Shown here one piece after another: positions 34,901 to 43,410 of a stretch of 64,000 nt of DNA. How positions within the stretch are numbered: position 1 is the stretch's first letter; the number at the start of each line of letters is the position of its first letter. The translations under genes and the position numbers were made by a program. The notes under the pieces are model-generated. The model was not told the DNA's origin. It saw only the letters and a program-made list of their open reading frames with translations, and did no database searches. Source of the DNA: Saccharibacillus soli (GTDB lineage Bacteria; Bacillota; Bacilli; Paenibacillales; Paenibacillaceae); contig NIOB01000005.1 in NCBI GenBank assembly GCA_002189105.1, positions 231,011 to 295,010 of the forward strand, given 5' to 3'.

Positions 34901-35943
34901 CCTCCAGCCTCCTCCTTTCCACGTTTGCTTCGCTGAAGCAGAAAAGCAAAGAATGGCGCTCCTGCAAAGGCCGTGACTACGCCAAGCGGCAGCTCCACCC
35001 CACCCAACACCGAACGGGCCAGGGTATCGGCCCACATCAGAAACAACGCTCCGCCCAGCGCCGAGAGCGGGATCAACAGCCGATAATCCGACCCTGCGAT
35101 CAAGCGAATCATATGGGGTACGACCAGACCGACAAAACCAATGACGCCCGACACCGATACAGCCGCCGCCGTAATCAGCGTAGCGACGATCAATACGGAG
35201 CTTTTGGTGCGTTCCGTATGCAGGCCCAGCTGGCCTGCCCGGCGCTCACCGAGCGTAAACAGATTCATAGCCCCCGCATTGGCCCATAGAAACGCCCCGC
35301 CAATGACTACATAAGGCAGCAGTACAGCGGAATAGTCCCAGCCTCGCAGATTCAGACTGCCCATCGTCCAATGCAGAATTTCATTGACTGGACGATTGGA
35401 CATCGTGGACAAGAAGGTCACGGCTGCTCCGAGAAAAGACTGCATCACCACCCCGGCAAGCAGCAGGCCATGGATAGGAAGTCTGCCCCGATCCCGAGCC
35501 AGGGCCAATACGGCAAACAGCGTGGCGGCTCCAGTCACAAAAGCGGTCAGCGGCAGCGTCCACTGCCCAATCCACGCCGTACGCAGCCCCAGAACGATAA
35601 TGGCGGCGGCTCCCAGCGACGAACCCGACGACACGCCCAGTGTAAACGGATCGGCCAGCGGATTACGGAGTACCCCCTGAAAGGCAGCACCCGCAACCGC
35701 CAACGCTGCACCAACCAGTGCAGCCAGGGCGATTCGCGGAAGCCGAACTTTCAGCACAATCTGAGCTTCCGATTCTTCCCAGGTCTGCGGAATCTGCTGG
35801 CCAATGACTGGCAGCTCATGCACCAGAATCGAAGCAATCTTGCCTGCTGGCAGATTCACCGAACCGATGCGAAGCGTCAGCACCAGACTGAGCAGCAGGA
35901 GCACGATCACTCCCCCTCCGTATCCACTGAGCCGACGGATCAT
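34897..35943 (-). CDS. btuC: FecCD-family ABC transporter permease (BtuC-like)
   Basis: 348 residues with about ten membrane helices. Family motifs: VRLPRIALAALVGAALAVAGAAFQGVLRNPLADPFTLGVSSGSSLGA in outline (residues 68-113, key RLPR, NPLADP, G-SSG), GFVGLVVPHMIRLIAGSDYR near 265 and ELPLGVVTAFAGAPFFAFLL at the end. Four-base ATGA overlaps join it to btuF and btuD, so the three are translated as a unit. It forms the cobalamin channel. Confidence 0.95.
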   Translation of the reverse strand: MIRRLSGYGGGVIVLLLLSLVLTLRIGSVNLPAGKIASILVHELPVIGQQIPQTWEESEAQIVLKVRLPRIALAALVGAALAVAGAAFQGVLRNPLADPFTLGVSSGSSLGAAAIIVLGLRTAWIGQWTLPLTAFVTGAATLFAVLALARDRGRLPIHGLLLAGVVMQSFLGAAVTFLSTMSNRPVNEILHWTMGSLNLRGWDYSAVLLPYVVIGGAFLWANAGAMNLFTLGERRAGQLGLHTERTKSSVLIVATLITAAAVSVSGVIGFVGLVVPHMIRLIAGSDYRLLIPLSALGGALFLMWADTLARSVLGGVELPLGVVTAFAGAPFFAFLLQRSKRGKEEAGG

Positions 35944-37058
35944 TTCAGTTTGCCTGGATAGATTGCATGAAACACCGCAATCAACCCTTCCGATAGCCGG
36001 GGACCCGGACGGCTGACCAGATTATCATCGATAGCTACCAGCTGATTATCCTTCACCGCCTGGATGCTGTTCCAGCCGCTGCGTGTCTTGATCGTCTTGG
36101 GATCGACGGACATCTTGCTGTATAGAATCACATCCGGATTGGTCTTGATAATCTCTTCCGCATTCACTTCGCTCCACCCCGTGGTCTGGGCTGCTGCGTT
36201 AATCGCTCCCGAGGTTCCAATCAGCTCGTCCATAAATTCGCCCTTGCCCACTGTCCAGCCCGGCGAAAATTCCAGATACACAGTCTTCTTCTCGGCGTCC
36301 GGAATCGAAGCCGCTGCCGTACGCACGCTCTCGATCTCTTTGCTCATCTTGTCCGTTACCTTTTTGGCTTCGGCTTGGCGATTGGTAATCTCGCCGTATA
36401 CGTGCATATCATTCATCACGTCTTCCAACGTGTCCGGGTTGAACTTGAAGACTTTTAAGCCCAGTCCCCGCAGCGATTTTACAGTCGCGTCATCCGTTAG
36501 ATCGGCGGTAAACACGATGTCGGGCTGTGCCCCTACAATGGCCTCTGTATTCAGCTCGAAGCCGCCCATCTTGGGCTTCGTCTTCGCAGCTTCCGGATAA
36601 TCGTCATTATCCGTCACGCCTACAATCTCCTTATCCAATCCCAGGGCAAACAGCGCCTCCGTTTCCGATGGAGCCAGCGAGACGATTTTCTGGGGCGCGG
36701 CTTCAAACGTAACTTCCGTTCCGGTCGCATCCTTCAGCTTGAGCGGATAGACCGTCTGCGCCGTCTCTTCGGCTGTCTGGGTTGTATCTGCCGATGCGGC
36801 CGGCTTCTGCTCCGCCGTTTGAGTCTCGGCTGTCGTTGACGTCGGCGCCTGAGCCGTTTCACTTTGCCCACAGGCCGCCAAGCTTGCAGCAAGCAGCAGG
36901 GCCGCCGCACCGGTCAGCAGGCTTTTTCTCCAGTTCCGGCTCGTTTGGCTATCCATTTGGTTTTCTATTTGCTTTTCTATTTGCTTTTCTTTCTCGGCGG
37001 CTCTCCCACGCATGTCGTCCTCGCCTGTGCGGTTATGTTGGTTCCATCCTGCTGTCAT
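35940..37058 (-). CDS. btuF: Cobalamin-binding lipoprotein of the Btu transporter (BtuF-like)
   Basis: 372 residues from ATG 37058, which has AAGGGGGATAAC at good spacing; ATG 37013 is an alternative. The lipoprotein signal (RKSLLTGAAALLLAASLAAC) is preceded by 30-45 extra residues including the repeat KQIE. After a threonine/alanine-rich linker comes the BtuF/FhuD fold: KIVSLAPSETEALFALGLDKEIVGVTDNDDYP, GAQPDIVFTADLT, the long helix NDMHVYGEITNRQAEA and PDVILYSKM. The cobalamin riboswitch directly upstream assigns the substrate. It opens the btuFCD operon. Confidence 0.92.
   Translation of the reverse strand: MTAGWNQHNRTGEDDMRGRAAEKEKQIEKQIENQMDSQTSRNWRKSLLTGAAALLLAASLAACGQSETAQAPTSTTAETQTAEQKPAASADTTQTAEETAQTVYPLKLKDATGTEVTFEAAPQKIVSLAPSETEALFALGLDKEIVGVTDNDDYPEAAKTKPKMGGFELNTEAIVGAQPDIVFTADLTDDATVKSLRGLGLKVFKFNPDTLEDVMNDMHVYGEITNRQAEAKKVTDKMSKEIESVRTAAASIPDAEKKTVYLEFSPGWTVGKGEFMDELIGTSGAINAAAQTTGWSEVNAEEIIKTNPDVILYSKMSVDPKTIKTRSGWNSIQAVKDNQLVAIDDNLVSRPGPRLSEGLIAVFHAIYPGKLK
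36961..36996. repeat. In-frame 12-base tandem repeat in btuF
   Basis: TTTTCTATTTGC occurs twice exactly (36961-36972, 36973-36984) with degenerate copies on both sides. As 12 is a multiple of 3, it encodes repeated KQIE within the N-terminal extension of BtuF and could vary in copy number without a frameshift. Confidence 0.8.
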
Positions 37059-37132
37059 TATCGTTATCCCCCTTGATTGGCTACCGTGCCATACACCTTC
37101 TCTTCCCTGCCGCCCGAACGACGGCAATCCAA

Positions 37133-37173
37133 AAGAAAAAGCCCGATCCGGTGTCTCGCTCACGGAATGGGCT
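37133..37173 (-). terminator. Riboswitch expression-platform terminator of btuFCD
   Basis: Minus strand AGCCCATTCCG pairs with CGGATCGGGCT (two mismatches), followed by TTTTTCTTTT. It lies between the cobalamin aptamer and btuF, so cobalamin binding probably stops transcription here. Confidence 0.75.
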
Positions 37174-37290
37174 TGTTCGGCACGCACGCCAATAAAGGCC
37201 CAGCTTTTCTCCAAAAAAGAAAAGCGGACCGTCAAGATCGGCGTACGTGCACGGAACGCTCTTTCCTCGAAGAACGGGACCAGCATCGAA

Positions 37291-37505
37291 TCTGTCGGGC
37301 AGGTTTCCTGACTCACGGGATCGACCATGGATCGTCTGAAGTCCGCCTTCTCGCGCTTGGCAATGGCTGGATGGACTCTGCTTCCGTGTTACAGTGGCGG
37401 GACCGTGCCGGATTTGCACCGGCTTCCCTTTTAACCCAAAGGCAGCGTGAAAAGAAAATTCCGGGCTTTCCTTCGCTGCATTTCGGCACCTCGACAGGTG
37501 TACTT
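37291..37505 (-). promoter_or_regulatory. Cobalamin riboswitch (aptamer)
   Basis: On the minus strand, in order: GAGGTGCC near 37494, GGGAAGCCGGTGCAAATCC, GGTCCCGCCACTGTAA, and the B12 box AGTCAGGAAACCTGCC near 37300. These are the conserved blocks of the AdoCbl riboswitch. It heads btuFCD and is followed by the terminator at 37133-37173. Confidence 0.93.
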
Positions 37506-37523
37506 CTGCGGTTATCGTTTCCG

Positions 37524-37552
37524 ATTATAGGCGATGCGGACGGATGTGACAA
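37524..37552 (-). promoter_or_regulatory. Sigma-A promoter of the btuFCD operon
   Basis: TTGTCA (37552-37547), 17-base spacer, perfect TATAAT (37529-37524). The transcript would start just before the riboswitch aptamer. Confidence 0.8.
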
Positions 37553-37562
37553 GCGCACATCA

Positions 37563-37604
37563 AAAAACCGCCCTCTCTTCTCATCCCGAGAAGAAAGAGC
37601 GGTT
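37563..37604 (-). terminator. Terminator of the small-protein gene at 37661
   Basis: Minus strand stem AACCGCTCTTTCTTCTC pairs with GAGAAGAGAGGGCGGTT (few mismatches), followed by T6. It separates the small-protein genes from the btu promoter. Confidence 0.8.
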
Positions 37605-37660
37605 CTGCTGTCAAAGTGAGAGGGGCTGTGGAATCGGTCGGCAGCCTGCTGCTTAGATTC

Positions 37661-37888
37661 TCATAAGCCTCTTCCGTCCGTCCCCCGCGCTCCCGTATGG
37701 TTGCTGGTGCGGTTTTCCTGATCTTTCATATGGTGCTGCTGATCCGGCGCTTGGGATTTGGTTGCTTCAATACTTGAAGGAGCCGATCGGCTCGTGCCTT
37801 CTACCTGATTTTCCACGAAATCTTTCAACTGGCCGCCGTGTTCATTTGCTTTTTTCTGTTCCAGCAGTTCTTTGGCTTTGTTGTCCAT
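37661..37888 (-). CDS. Small hydrophilic protein, paralogue of the neighbour
   Basis: 75 residues. It begins MDNKAKELLEQKKANEHGG, then QLKDFVENQVEGT and a polar, disordered tail rich in Gln, Asp, His and Gly. The ribosome site CCGGGAGG stands 9 bases before the ATG. It aligns with the next protein through the whole N-terminal half (MD-KAK-LL---K-----G-LK-FVENQVEGT), so the pair arose by tandem duplication. No cysteines or membrane segment. The composition resembles small sporulation- or stress-related proteins, but I cannot assign a function. Confidence 0.72.
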   Translation of the reverse strand: MDNKAKELLEQKKANEHGGQLKDFVENQVEGTSRSAPSSIEATKSQAPDQQHHMKDQENRTSNHTGARGTDGRGL

Positions 37889-37911
37889 TTCGTTTTACCT
37901 CCCGGTGCACG

Positions 37912-38100
37912 TTATCTTCTCATGTTGTGTTGGTCTTTGAGCCGGTTCTGCTGATCCATACGCTGATCCTTGGTGGCCTCGACTCGGCCGGGCACCGCAG
38001 CTTCTGTTCCTTCGACCTGATTCTCGACAAAATGTTTCAGTTCTCCACTGTGGTCATGTTCCTTCTTGTGATCCAACAGGGATTTCGCCTTGTCATCCAT
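37912..38100 (-). CDS. Small hydrophilic protein, paralogue of the neighbour
   Basis: 62 residues from ATG 38100, with AGGAGG 9 bases upstream; a longer in-frame start at 38130 has no ribosome site. It begins MDDKAKSLLDHKKEHDHSG, then ELKHFVENQVEGT and ends in DQQNRLKDQHNMRR. It lies 23 bases upstream of its paralogue, in the same transcript. The shared motif LK-FVENQVEGT marks the pair. Function unknown. Confidence 0.72.
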   Translation of the reverse strand: MDDKAKSLLDHKKEHDHSGELKHFVENQVEGTEAAVPGRVEATKDQRMDQQNRLKDQHNMRR

Positions 38101-38356
38101 CGGATTCAACCTCCTAAGCGCCAGCTGCAAATGCAGCTGTTCGCAGATTGGTATAGGGTCGGGATAGTTATGTATTACCCTTGCCTCCGGTCATCAAACG
38201 TCATTTTTTCCCAGATACACGTCCAGCCCGCTCTTATTACTTTGCATCTATTCACGAAACACTGGTCTTGGGCAATTTAGATGGTTTACAATGATAAGGG
38301 CAAATCGACAAAGATACCGAAGACTTTATCACTCTGTCAAAATGGGAGGCCATACC

Positions 38357-39361
38357 ATGCTTTTTATCGACAATCAGGGCATCAACGATCCACGGATCAA
38401 CCTGGCGATCGAAGAATTCGTCCTGCGGCATCTGCCAATGGACGGCGAAAGTTATCTGCTGTTCTATATTAATGAACCTTCGATCATTATCGGCAAGCAT
38501 CAGAATACAGTCGAGGAGATCAATGCGGAATATGTCAAAGAACACGGCATCCACGTCGTGCGTCGTTTATCGGGCGGCGGCGCGGTTTATCACGATCTGG
38601 GCAACCTGAACTTCAGCTTCCTGACCCAAGACGACGGCCAATCGTTCCACAATTTCCGCAAATTCACCGAACCAATGACCGAAGCGCTGCGCGAACTGGG
38701 CGTAGAGGCCGAACTGTCGGGTCGCAACGACCTTCAAGTCGGGGAGAAAAAGATTTCGGGTAACGCCCAATTCTCCACGCGTGGACGCATGTTCAGTCAC
38801 GGCACGCTCATGTTCGATTCCGAACTCGATAACGTTCATTCGGCGCTGAAAGCTAACCCGGAGAAGTTCAAATCCAAGAGCACCAAATCCGTCCGCAGTC
38901 GCGTCGCCAACATTTCGGAGTTCATGAACGAGAAGCTGTCGATGCAGGAATTCCGTGACAACATCCTGCGCCATATTTTCAAGACCGAACCGAGCGAAGT
39001 ACCTCAATACGTCCTAACCGAAGAAGATTGGAAAAAGATCCATGAGATCTCGGAAGAACGCTACCGCAATTGGGATTGGAACTATGGTCAATCGCCGGAA
39101 TATAACGTCAAGCACGCGAAGAAATTCCCGGTGGGGATCATTGACCTGCGCATGGACGTCAAAGAAGGCCGGATAGAGGACATCACGATCTTCGGCGACT
39201 TCTTCGGTGTAGGCGATGCGTCCGAGGTTGCCGATCTGCTGCGCGGCAAACGTTACGAGGAATCCGAGATTCGTGCGGCGCTTGAAGGCGTCAATCTCAA
39301 ACATTATTTTGGCAACATTGAGACCGAAGACTTTATCGGACTGGTATTCCTGGAAGACTGA
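38357..39361 (+). CDS. lplJ: Lipoate--protein ligase LplJ
   Basis: 334 residues from ATG 38357 with GGGAGG upstream. It activates free lipoate with ATP and attaches it to lysine of E2 and GcvH domains. It follows Bacillus LplJ closely: MLFIDNQGINDPRINLAIEEF, SIIIGKHQNTVEEIN, the RRLSGGGAVYHDLGNLNFSF block near residue 70, LSGRNDLQVGEKKISGNAQF (catalytic lysine region) and the C-terminal lipoyl-ligase domain (FPVGIIDLRMDVKEGRIEDITIFGDF). Full length. Followed at 58 bases by the HAD phosphatase gene. Confidence 0.97.
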   Translation: MLFIDNQGINDPRINLAIEEFVLRHLPMDGESYLLFYINEPSIIIGKHQNTVEEINAEYVKEHGIHVVRRLSGGGAVYHDLGNLNFSFLTQDDGQSFHNFRKFTEPMTEALRELGVEAELSGRNDLQVGEKKISGNAQFSTRGRMFSHGTLMFDSELDNVHSALKANPEKFKSKSTKSVRSRVANISEFMNEKLSMQEFRDNILRHIFKTEPSEVPQYVLTEEDWKKIHEISEERYRNWDWNYGQSPEYNVKHAKKFPVGIIDLRMDVKEGRIEDITIFGDFFGVGDASEVADLLRGKRYEESEIRAALEGVNLKHYFGNIETEDFIGLVFLED

Positions 39362-39419
39362 TCGCCCAGGCTGCAAGCTCCATATCCATACAGAGACAGA
39401 TCCAGACAGGAGAGAAATC

Positions 39420-40220
39420 ATGACTTATAAATTAATCGCTATCGACATCGACGACACGCTTATCAATGACGACAAACAAGTAACTCCTGCTACACAAACT
39501 GCACTCGAAGAGGCGGTCGCCGCAGGTGCGGTCGTCACATTGGCTACAGGACGTGCCTACGCATCCGCCAAGCAGCTTGCGGCACAGACCGGGCTTAACG
39601 TTCCGATCATCACCTATCAAGGGGCTTTGGTCAAGAATCTGATCGATGGCAAAGTGCTGCTCGAGCGTCATGTTCCGGTGGAAGCCGCCCTGAAACTGGG
39701 GGAATACTGCAAAGAGCACAATCTGCATCTGCAAACGTACATCGACGATAAGCTGTATGCCCGCGAAGAAAACGAAAAGCTGGTTGCCTATGCTCAGCTC
39801 AACAATACCCGCTTCTACATCGAGCCTGACTTTGAAAAATTGTTCTCGCAGCCAACGCCCAAAATGCTGATTATCGACGATCCAGCGTTCTTGGACGAAC
39901 TGGCTCCCAAGCTGCATGAACTGCTTGGCGACCAAGTGCACATCACCAAGTCCAAACCGCATTTCCTGGAGATCATGCACAAGGAAGGCACCAAGGGTCA
40001 CGCTCTGGCGTTCCTCGCAGACTACTTCGGCTGCACGCTGGAAGAGACGATTGCTATCGGCGATTCGTGGAATGACCACGAAATGCTCGAAGCAGCCGGC
40101 CTCGGCGTAGCGATGGGCAATGCCATTGAGCCGCTCAAAGCCATCGCTGATTTCATTACCGCAAGCAATAACGAAGATGGCGTCAAAGTGGTCATCGACA
40201 AATTCGTCCTGAACAAATAA
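39420..40220 (+). CDS. Cof-type HAD-IIB phosphatase
   Basis: 266 residues. HAD motif I AIDIDDTL near residue 6, motif II VTLATGRAY, the IIB cap (residues ~85-190) and motifs III/IV HALAFLADYFG … AIGDSWNDHEMLEAAGLGVAMGNA. The CAGGAGAG site precedes ATG 39420. Family members dephosphorylate sugar phosphates, flavin or PLP precursors; the substrate is not readable from sequence. It follows lplJ and ends in the terminator at 40250. Confidence 0.94.
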   Translation: MTYKLIAIDIDDTLINDDKQVTPATQTALEEAVAAGAVVTLATGRAYASAKQLAAQTGLNVPIITYQGALVKNLIDGKVLLERHVPVEAALKLGEYCKEHNLHLQTYIDDKLYAREENEKLVAYAQLNNTRFYIEPDFEKLFSQPTPKMLIIDDPAFLDELAPKLHELLGDQVHITKSKPHFLEIMHKEGTKGHALAFLADYFGCTLEETIAIGDSWNDHEMLEAAGLGVAMGNAIEPLKAIADFITASNNEDGVKVVIDKFVLNK

Positions 40221-40249
40221 AGTCAACTCGCAACGGAGCATAATCAAAG

Positions 40250-40283
40250 AAATCCCGGGAGCCTATTGGCTGCCGGGATTTTG
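40250..40283 (+). terminator. Intrinsic terminator after the HAD gene
   Basis: AAATCCCGG pairs with CCGGGATTT, with an inner AGCC/GGCT stem, followed by TTGTTTGG. The U-tract is moderate. Confidence 0.7.
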
Positions 40284-40365
40284 TTTGGAATGTGTCGTTT
40301 TCTGACTGCAAGAGTTCTAGATTTCTTCATTGGGCCTTTTCACTAAATTTCTTCAATAAATCTCT

Positions 40366-41592
40366 TCAATAGACCGTAAACGAGGTGATTGGACTGACCT
40401 CGTCTGCGTAAAAGAAAGTCAGCAAGGCATCCTTCCAACTGTACATGATGACATAGCCACCTTGCTCTTCATCCACGTATTCTTCCGTTGGGGTGCCCAG
40501 CCATTCCAGCACCTGCCCCCGATCCAGATAGAACTTGGGAGATTGCGTCAGTTCCCAGACTCTAACTCCTGCAGGTAATTTGCCGTTCTGCGTGTAACCA
40601 GCAAAACCAATCAAGTTATTACCATATGCCAGATAACCCGACCATTCGCCATTAAATACTTCGCTGGGCTTCCCCAAGATGGCGCGAACCTGCTTCTCCG
40701 TCATTCCGATCTTCACTCGTGGATTGCCTGGAAGGCTATGCTTGAGCGCCGATTGCTTGAGCGAATCCAGATAACCATGCGTGCCCTGCCGTTTAGGCCA
40801 ATTGGACGATACATCATTTAGATCATCGATATGCCGCAGTGTCAGAGTCTGGCTGTCAAACTTGTAGGTATCAAAGTGATACTGACCGGAAGCATTATTG
40901 TGAATACGTGTTTGAACACGATTTTCACTGAGTCCTCGCATTCCATTTTTGGGGCTTATGTATCTATCCCTTCCCTCCCTCTTCCCCGTTTCACCAGCGA
41001 ATTCTACAGAACGCAGAACTCCATCTACGATGGTGAAACCATAGATGTCAATACCATTTGACGAGACAGTTTCGGACAAAAATATGAAATCCGGGCGGCT
41101 CTTGCCATCTCCAGGCAAACGGAAACTTTCGTTTCGCATCGCATTGATCGTCGTGTAATTGAGATTGACCGACTGAACGCGTCCGACTTTCGCGCCGTGT
41201 TTCAGCAGGGCTGCCCGATATTTCCCCGAGTAGATGACGTCTCCTTCAGACTCTCCCGCCCATATTTCGTCTGCTTTTGTCACTCTGCGCTGTTCGTTAT
41301 TGGCGAATATATATAATGTATACAGCTGGTTATGATTATCGCGTACGGGAAAATACAGCCTGCTCATTGATTTAAGTTTGGCTGCATCAATCGTAGCACT
41401 TGCGGCTTCGACTTGCTCAGGCGCCCAGCTTACAGAAGTAAGGAACAGTACAGCGGTGATGAGCAGCATCCATAACCGTTGACCATTTTGGTTCGCCTTT
41501 CGATCCACTGTGGATCTTGCAGGAGATGGATGCTCGCCTGCTCTTGGTAGATTTTCTTTTTCTCGGCTTGTTTTCTCTCTGGTCGTCAACAT
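40366..41592 (-). CDS. Secreted or membrane-anchored hypothetical protein with LGxP-type repeats (DUF4309-like)
   Basis: 408 residues. A 38-residue charged N-terminus precedes a signal/anchor helix (LWMLLITAVLFLTSVSWAPEQVEAA), with a possible cleavage after VEA. The exported part ends in two similar modules: IGMTEKQVRAILGKPSEVFNGEWSGYLAYG near residue 295 and RGQVLEWLGTPTEEYVDEEQGGYVIMYSW near 360, the pattern of DUF4309/BamE-like folds. The ribosome site AAAGGAG precedes ATG 41592. Codon use is more AT-rich than its neighbours. Monocistronic; function unknown. Confidence 0.82.
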   Translation of the reverse strand: MLTTREKTSREKENLPRAGEHPSPARSTVDRKANQNGQRLWMLLITAVLFLTSVSWAPEQVEAASATIDAAKLKSMSRLYFPVRDNHNQLYTLYIFANNEQRRVTKADEIWAGESEGDVIYSGKYRAALLKHGAKVGRVQSVNLNYTTINAMRNESFRLPGDGKSRPDFIFLSETVSSNGIDIYGFTIVDGVLRSVEFAGETGKREGRDRYISPKNGMRGLSENRVQTRIHNNASGQYHFDTYKFDSQTLTLRHIDDLNDVSSNWPKRQGTHGYLDSLKQSALKHSLPGNPRVKIGMTEKQVRAILGKPSEVFNGEWSGYLAYGNNLIGFAGYTQNGKLPAGVRVWELTQSPKFYLDRGQVLEWLGTPTEEYVDEEQGGYVIMYSWKDALLTFFYADEVSPITSFTVY

Positions 41593-41712
41593 TTTTACGC
41601 TCCTTTTTCATAAAACCCCTCATGACTATTCTCTTCCAAGTTCCCATATTATCACATCGCTAACTTGCTTATATATATCGATCCTATTAAACCAAAAAAA
41701 TAATCCATACCA

Positions 41713-41744
41713 AAAAGCCGAGAAGCGGCATCGCTTCTCGACTT
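41713..41744 (-). terminator. Terminator of the GH88 gene
   Basis: Minus strand AGTCGAGAAGCG pairs with CGCTTCTCGGCT around a short loop, followed by TTTTTGG. It lies 100 bases beyond the GH88 stop. Confidence 0.8.
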
Positions 41745-41842
41745 CAACCTTAAAGTCAGACTCTTCATCATACCTGCTTGGGCTGCGTCCACACCCGAAC
41801 ATAGACTCCAAGAACGTCTAAGACTGCCTACGATTCCTTAGT

Positions 41843-43027
41843 CTACTGATGCTCGAAGAACCCTGGATACCCTCGCAGCTTCGCTAGCGCTTCCGCAAAG
41901 AAATAGTCGCCATAGATGATTGGCACGTTGAGGTGCCTGCGCTGCGGGTAATGAACCGTCCCTTTTTGCAGCAGACCTTCTTGGTCATCCGCCACCCTAA
42001 GCTGCTTATACAGTCCATGTACGAGGCTGAGCGCCGCTTCATGGAACATTGCAGACTGCGTAGAATGACGGGACAACTCCAGCAGTCCGCTTGCAGCGAT
42101 GGCGGCTGCCGAGGAATCCCAGGCTCCACGATGTTCTTCGTCCGCCCGGAAGTCCCACACGGGCAGCACCTGCTGACCCAGCTGTTCCAGGAAGAAACCT
42201 GCAATTCGTTCTGCCGCGTCCAGATACTGAGGCTTGCCGGTATACCCGTAGGACAAGGCGAATCCATGCAGCGCCCAGGCGGTGCCCCGTGCCCAGGCGG
42301 AACCCTGTGCAAAGCCCTGTCCTCCGTGCTCCTTGATCTTCATTCCGGTCTCCGGATCAAATTCGACTGCGTGACAGACCGAATGATCGTGGCGGACAAA
42401 ATGCTTTAGGACCATATCGGCATGAAGCATGGCGACCTGCCTAAACCGAGGGTCTTGTGTTTCCTCGGATGCCCAGTGCAGCAGCGGAAGATTCATCATA
42501 CTGTCAATGATCGCCACGCCCCGGGTATCCATTTCCTGGCCTTCAAAGTTCCAGGCGCGAAGGTAATGCCCCTGTACATTGAAGCGGGCCGCCAGCAGAT
42601 TCGCAGCAAGCAGAGCGCGGCGGCGAGATTCCCGCCCGCCGTCTCTACGGTAGCTCGCCACCCCGGTAGGCAGCCACAGGAAACCCAGATCGTGATCGAC
42701 CTGCTCGGCGTCTCGCAGGGCGTCTTCCAGCTTCACTTCACAAGCAGCGGCGATACGCCGCAGCTCCGGCTCGCCCGTCTCCCGTTCCACCAGATTCAGC
42801 AATCCCGGCCAGAAGCCCGATGTCCACCACTGCGGCGGTTCTTCATCGTATTTTCCATTTGGTGCGGCATGAGGGAAGGAATCCCCGATTCGCCCAGCCA
42901 GCTCTCTCGTCTTGGTACTGACGTACATCCAGGCTTCGTCCAGCCAGGCGGGGAGACTTCCACTCTCACGGCTCTGGGGCTGCTGCGAGTCAGTTCGGGC
43001 AGAGGGGTTACGGCTCTCTGTATCCAT
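41843..43027 (-). CDS. Glycoside hydrolase family 88 (unsaturated uronyl hydrolase)
   Basis: 394 residues from ATG 43027. Alpha/alpha-barrel enzyme that removes unsaturated uronic acids released by polysaccharide lyases. Family blocks: FPHAAPNGKYDEEPPQWWTSGFWPGLL near residue 50, the catalytic aspartates in DAEQVDHDLGFLW and IDSMMNLPLLHW, then GSAWARGTAWALHGFALSY and DSSAAAIAASGLLEL. No signal peptide, so it acts in the cytoplasm on imported oligosaccharides. Its start overlaps the end of the small gene 43008-43313 by 20 bases and has no clear ribosome site, which suggests translational coupling. No lyase or uptake system is adjacent. Confidence 0.9.
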   Translation of the reverse strand: MDTESRNPSARTDSQQPQSRESGSLPAWLDEAWMYVSTKTRELAGRIGDSFPHAAPNGKYDEEPPQWWTSGFWPGLLNLVERETGEPELRRIAAACEVKLEDALRDAEQVDHDLGFLWLPTGVASYRRDGGRESRRRALLAANLLAARFNVQGHYLRAWNFEGQEMDTRGVAIIDSMMNLPLLHWASEETQDPRFRQVAMLHADMVLKHFVRHDHSVCHAVEFDPETGMKIKEHGGQGFAQGSAWARGTAWALHGFALSYGYTGKPQYLDAAERIAGFFLEQLGQQVLPVWDFRADEEHRGAWDSSAAAIAASGLLELSRHSTQSAMFHEAALSLVHGLYKQLRVADDQEGLLQKGTVHYPQRRHLNVPIIYGDYFFAEALAKLRGYPGFFEHQ

Positions 43028-43313
43028 CCGGCGTACGCGTATCGGTTCCGCGAAATTCGGCTCCCCGCTCATTCGTTTCGTCCATATGGTCTTTTTTGAT
43101 CTGGGCAGCGGCTTCCGCCATTCGTTCATCTACCTGTCCCGCCACAACACCGATATGAGCGTCCGGGCGCTTGTTCTGATCCAGGTTCTCCTGCTCAATG
43201 TTCCGGGCGTCCGTCGATCCGTCATCCTTGAGGTTGGTGGTATCGTCGTCCGTAGGGTCCACTTCCCGGTATTCTTTGGTTGGATCTGTCGTTAGTTTTT
43301 TGTTTTCTTCCAT
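43008..43313 (-). CDS. Small acidic hydrophilic protein
   Basis: 101 residues, strongly charged, starting MEENKKLTTDPTKEYREVDPTDDDTTNLKDDGSTDARN and ending RGTDTRTPDGYREP (key features: Asp/Thr-rich, no cysteine or tryptophan). GGGAGGAAACGACC precedes the ATG. The composition suggests an intrinsically disordered protein, similar in style to the small proteins at 37661-38100, though not clearly homologous. It overlaps the GH88 gene by 20 bases. Function unknown. Confidence 0.7.
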   Translation of the reverse strand: MEENKKLTTDPTKEYREVDPTDDDTTNLKDDGSTDARNIEQENLDQNKRPDAHIGVVAGQVDERMAEAAAQIKKDHMDETNERGAEFRGTDTRTPDGYREP

Positions 43314-43410
43314 GGTCGTTTCCTCCCTATTCTGGTTGGATGCTTGATTGGCTTGTATGGTCCTCTATTCGCCTGATTGACGCCAAGCTCCATCTGTGTC
43401 GGTCTAGAAT

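Noticed and set aside
41626-41811. 61-codon minus-strand frame downstream of the GH88 gene
   Set aside because: It runs through the GH88 terminator hairpin and lacks a start signal.
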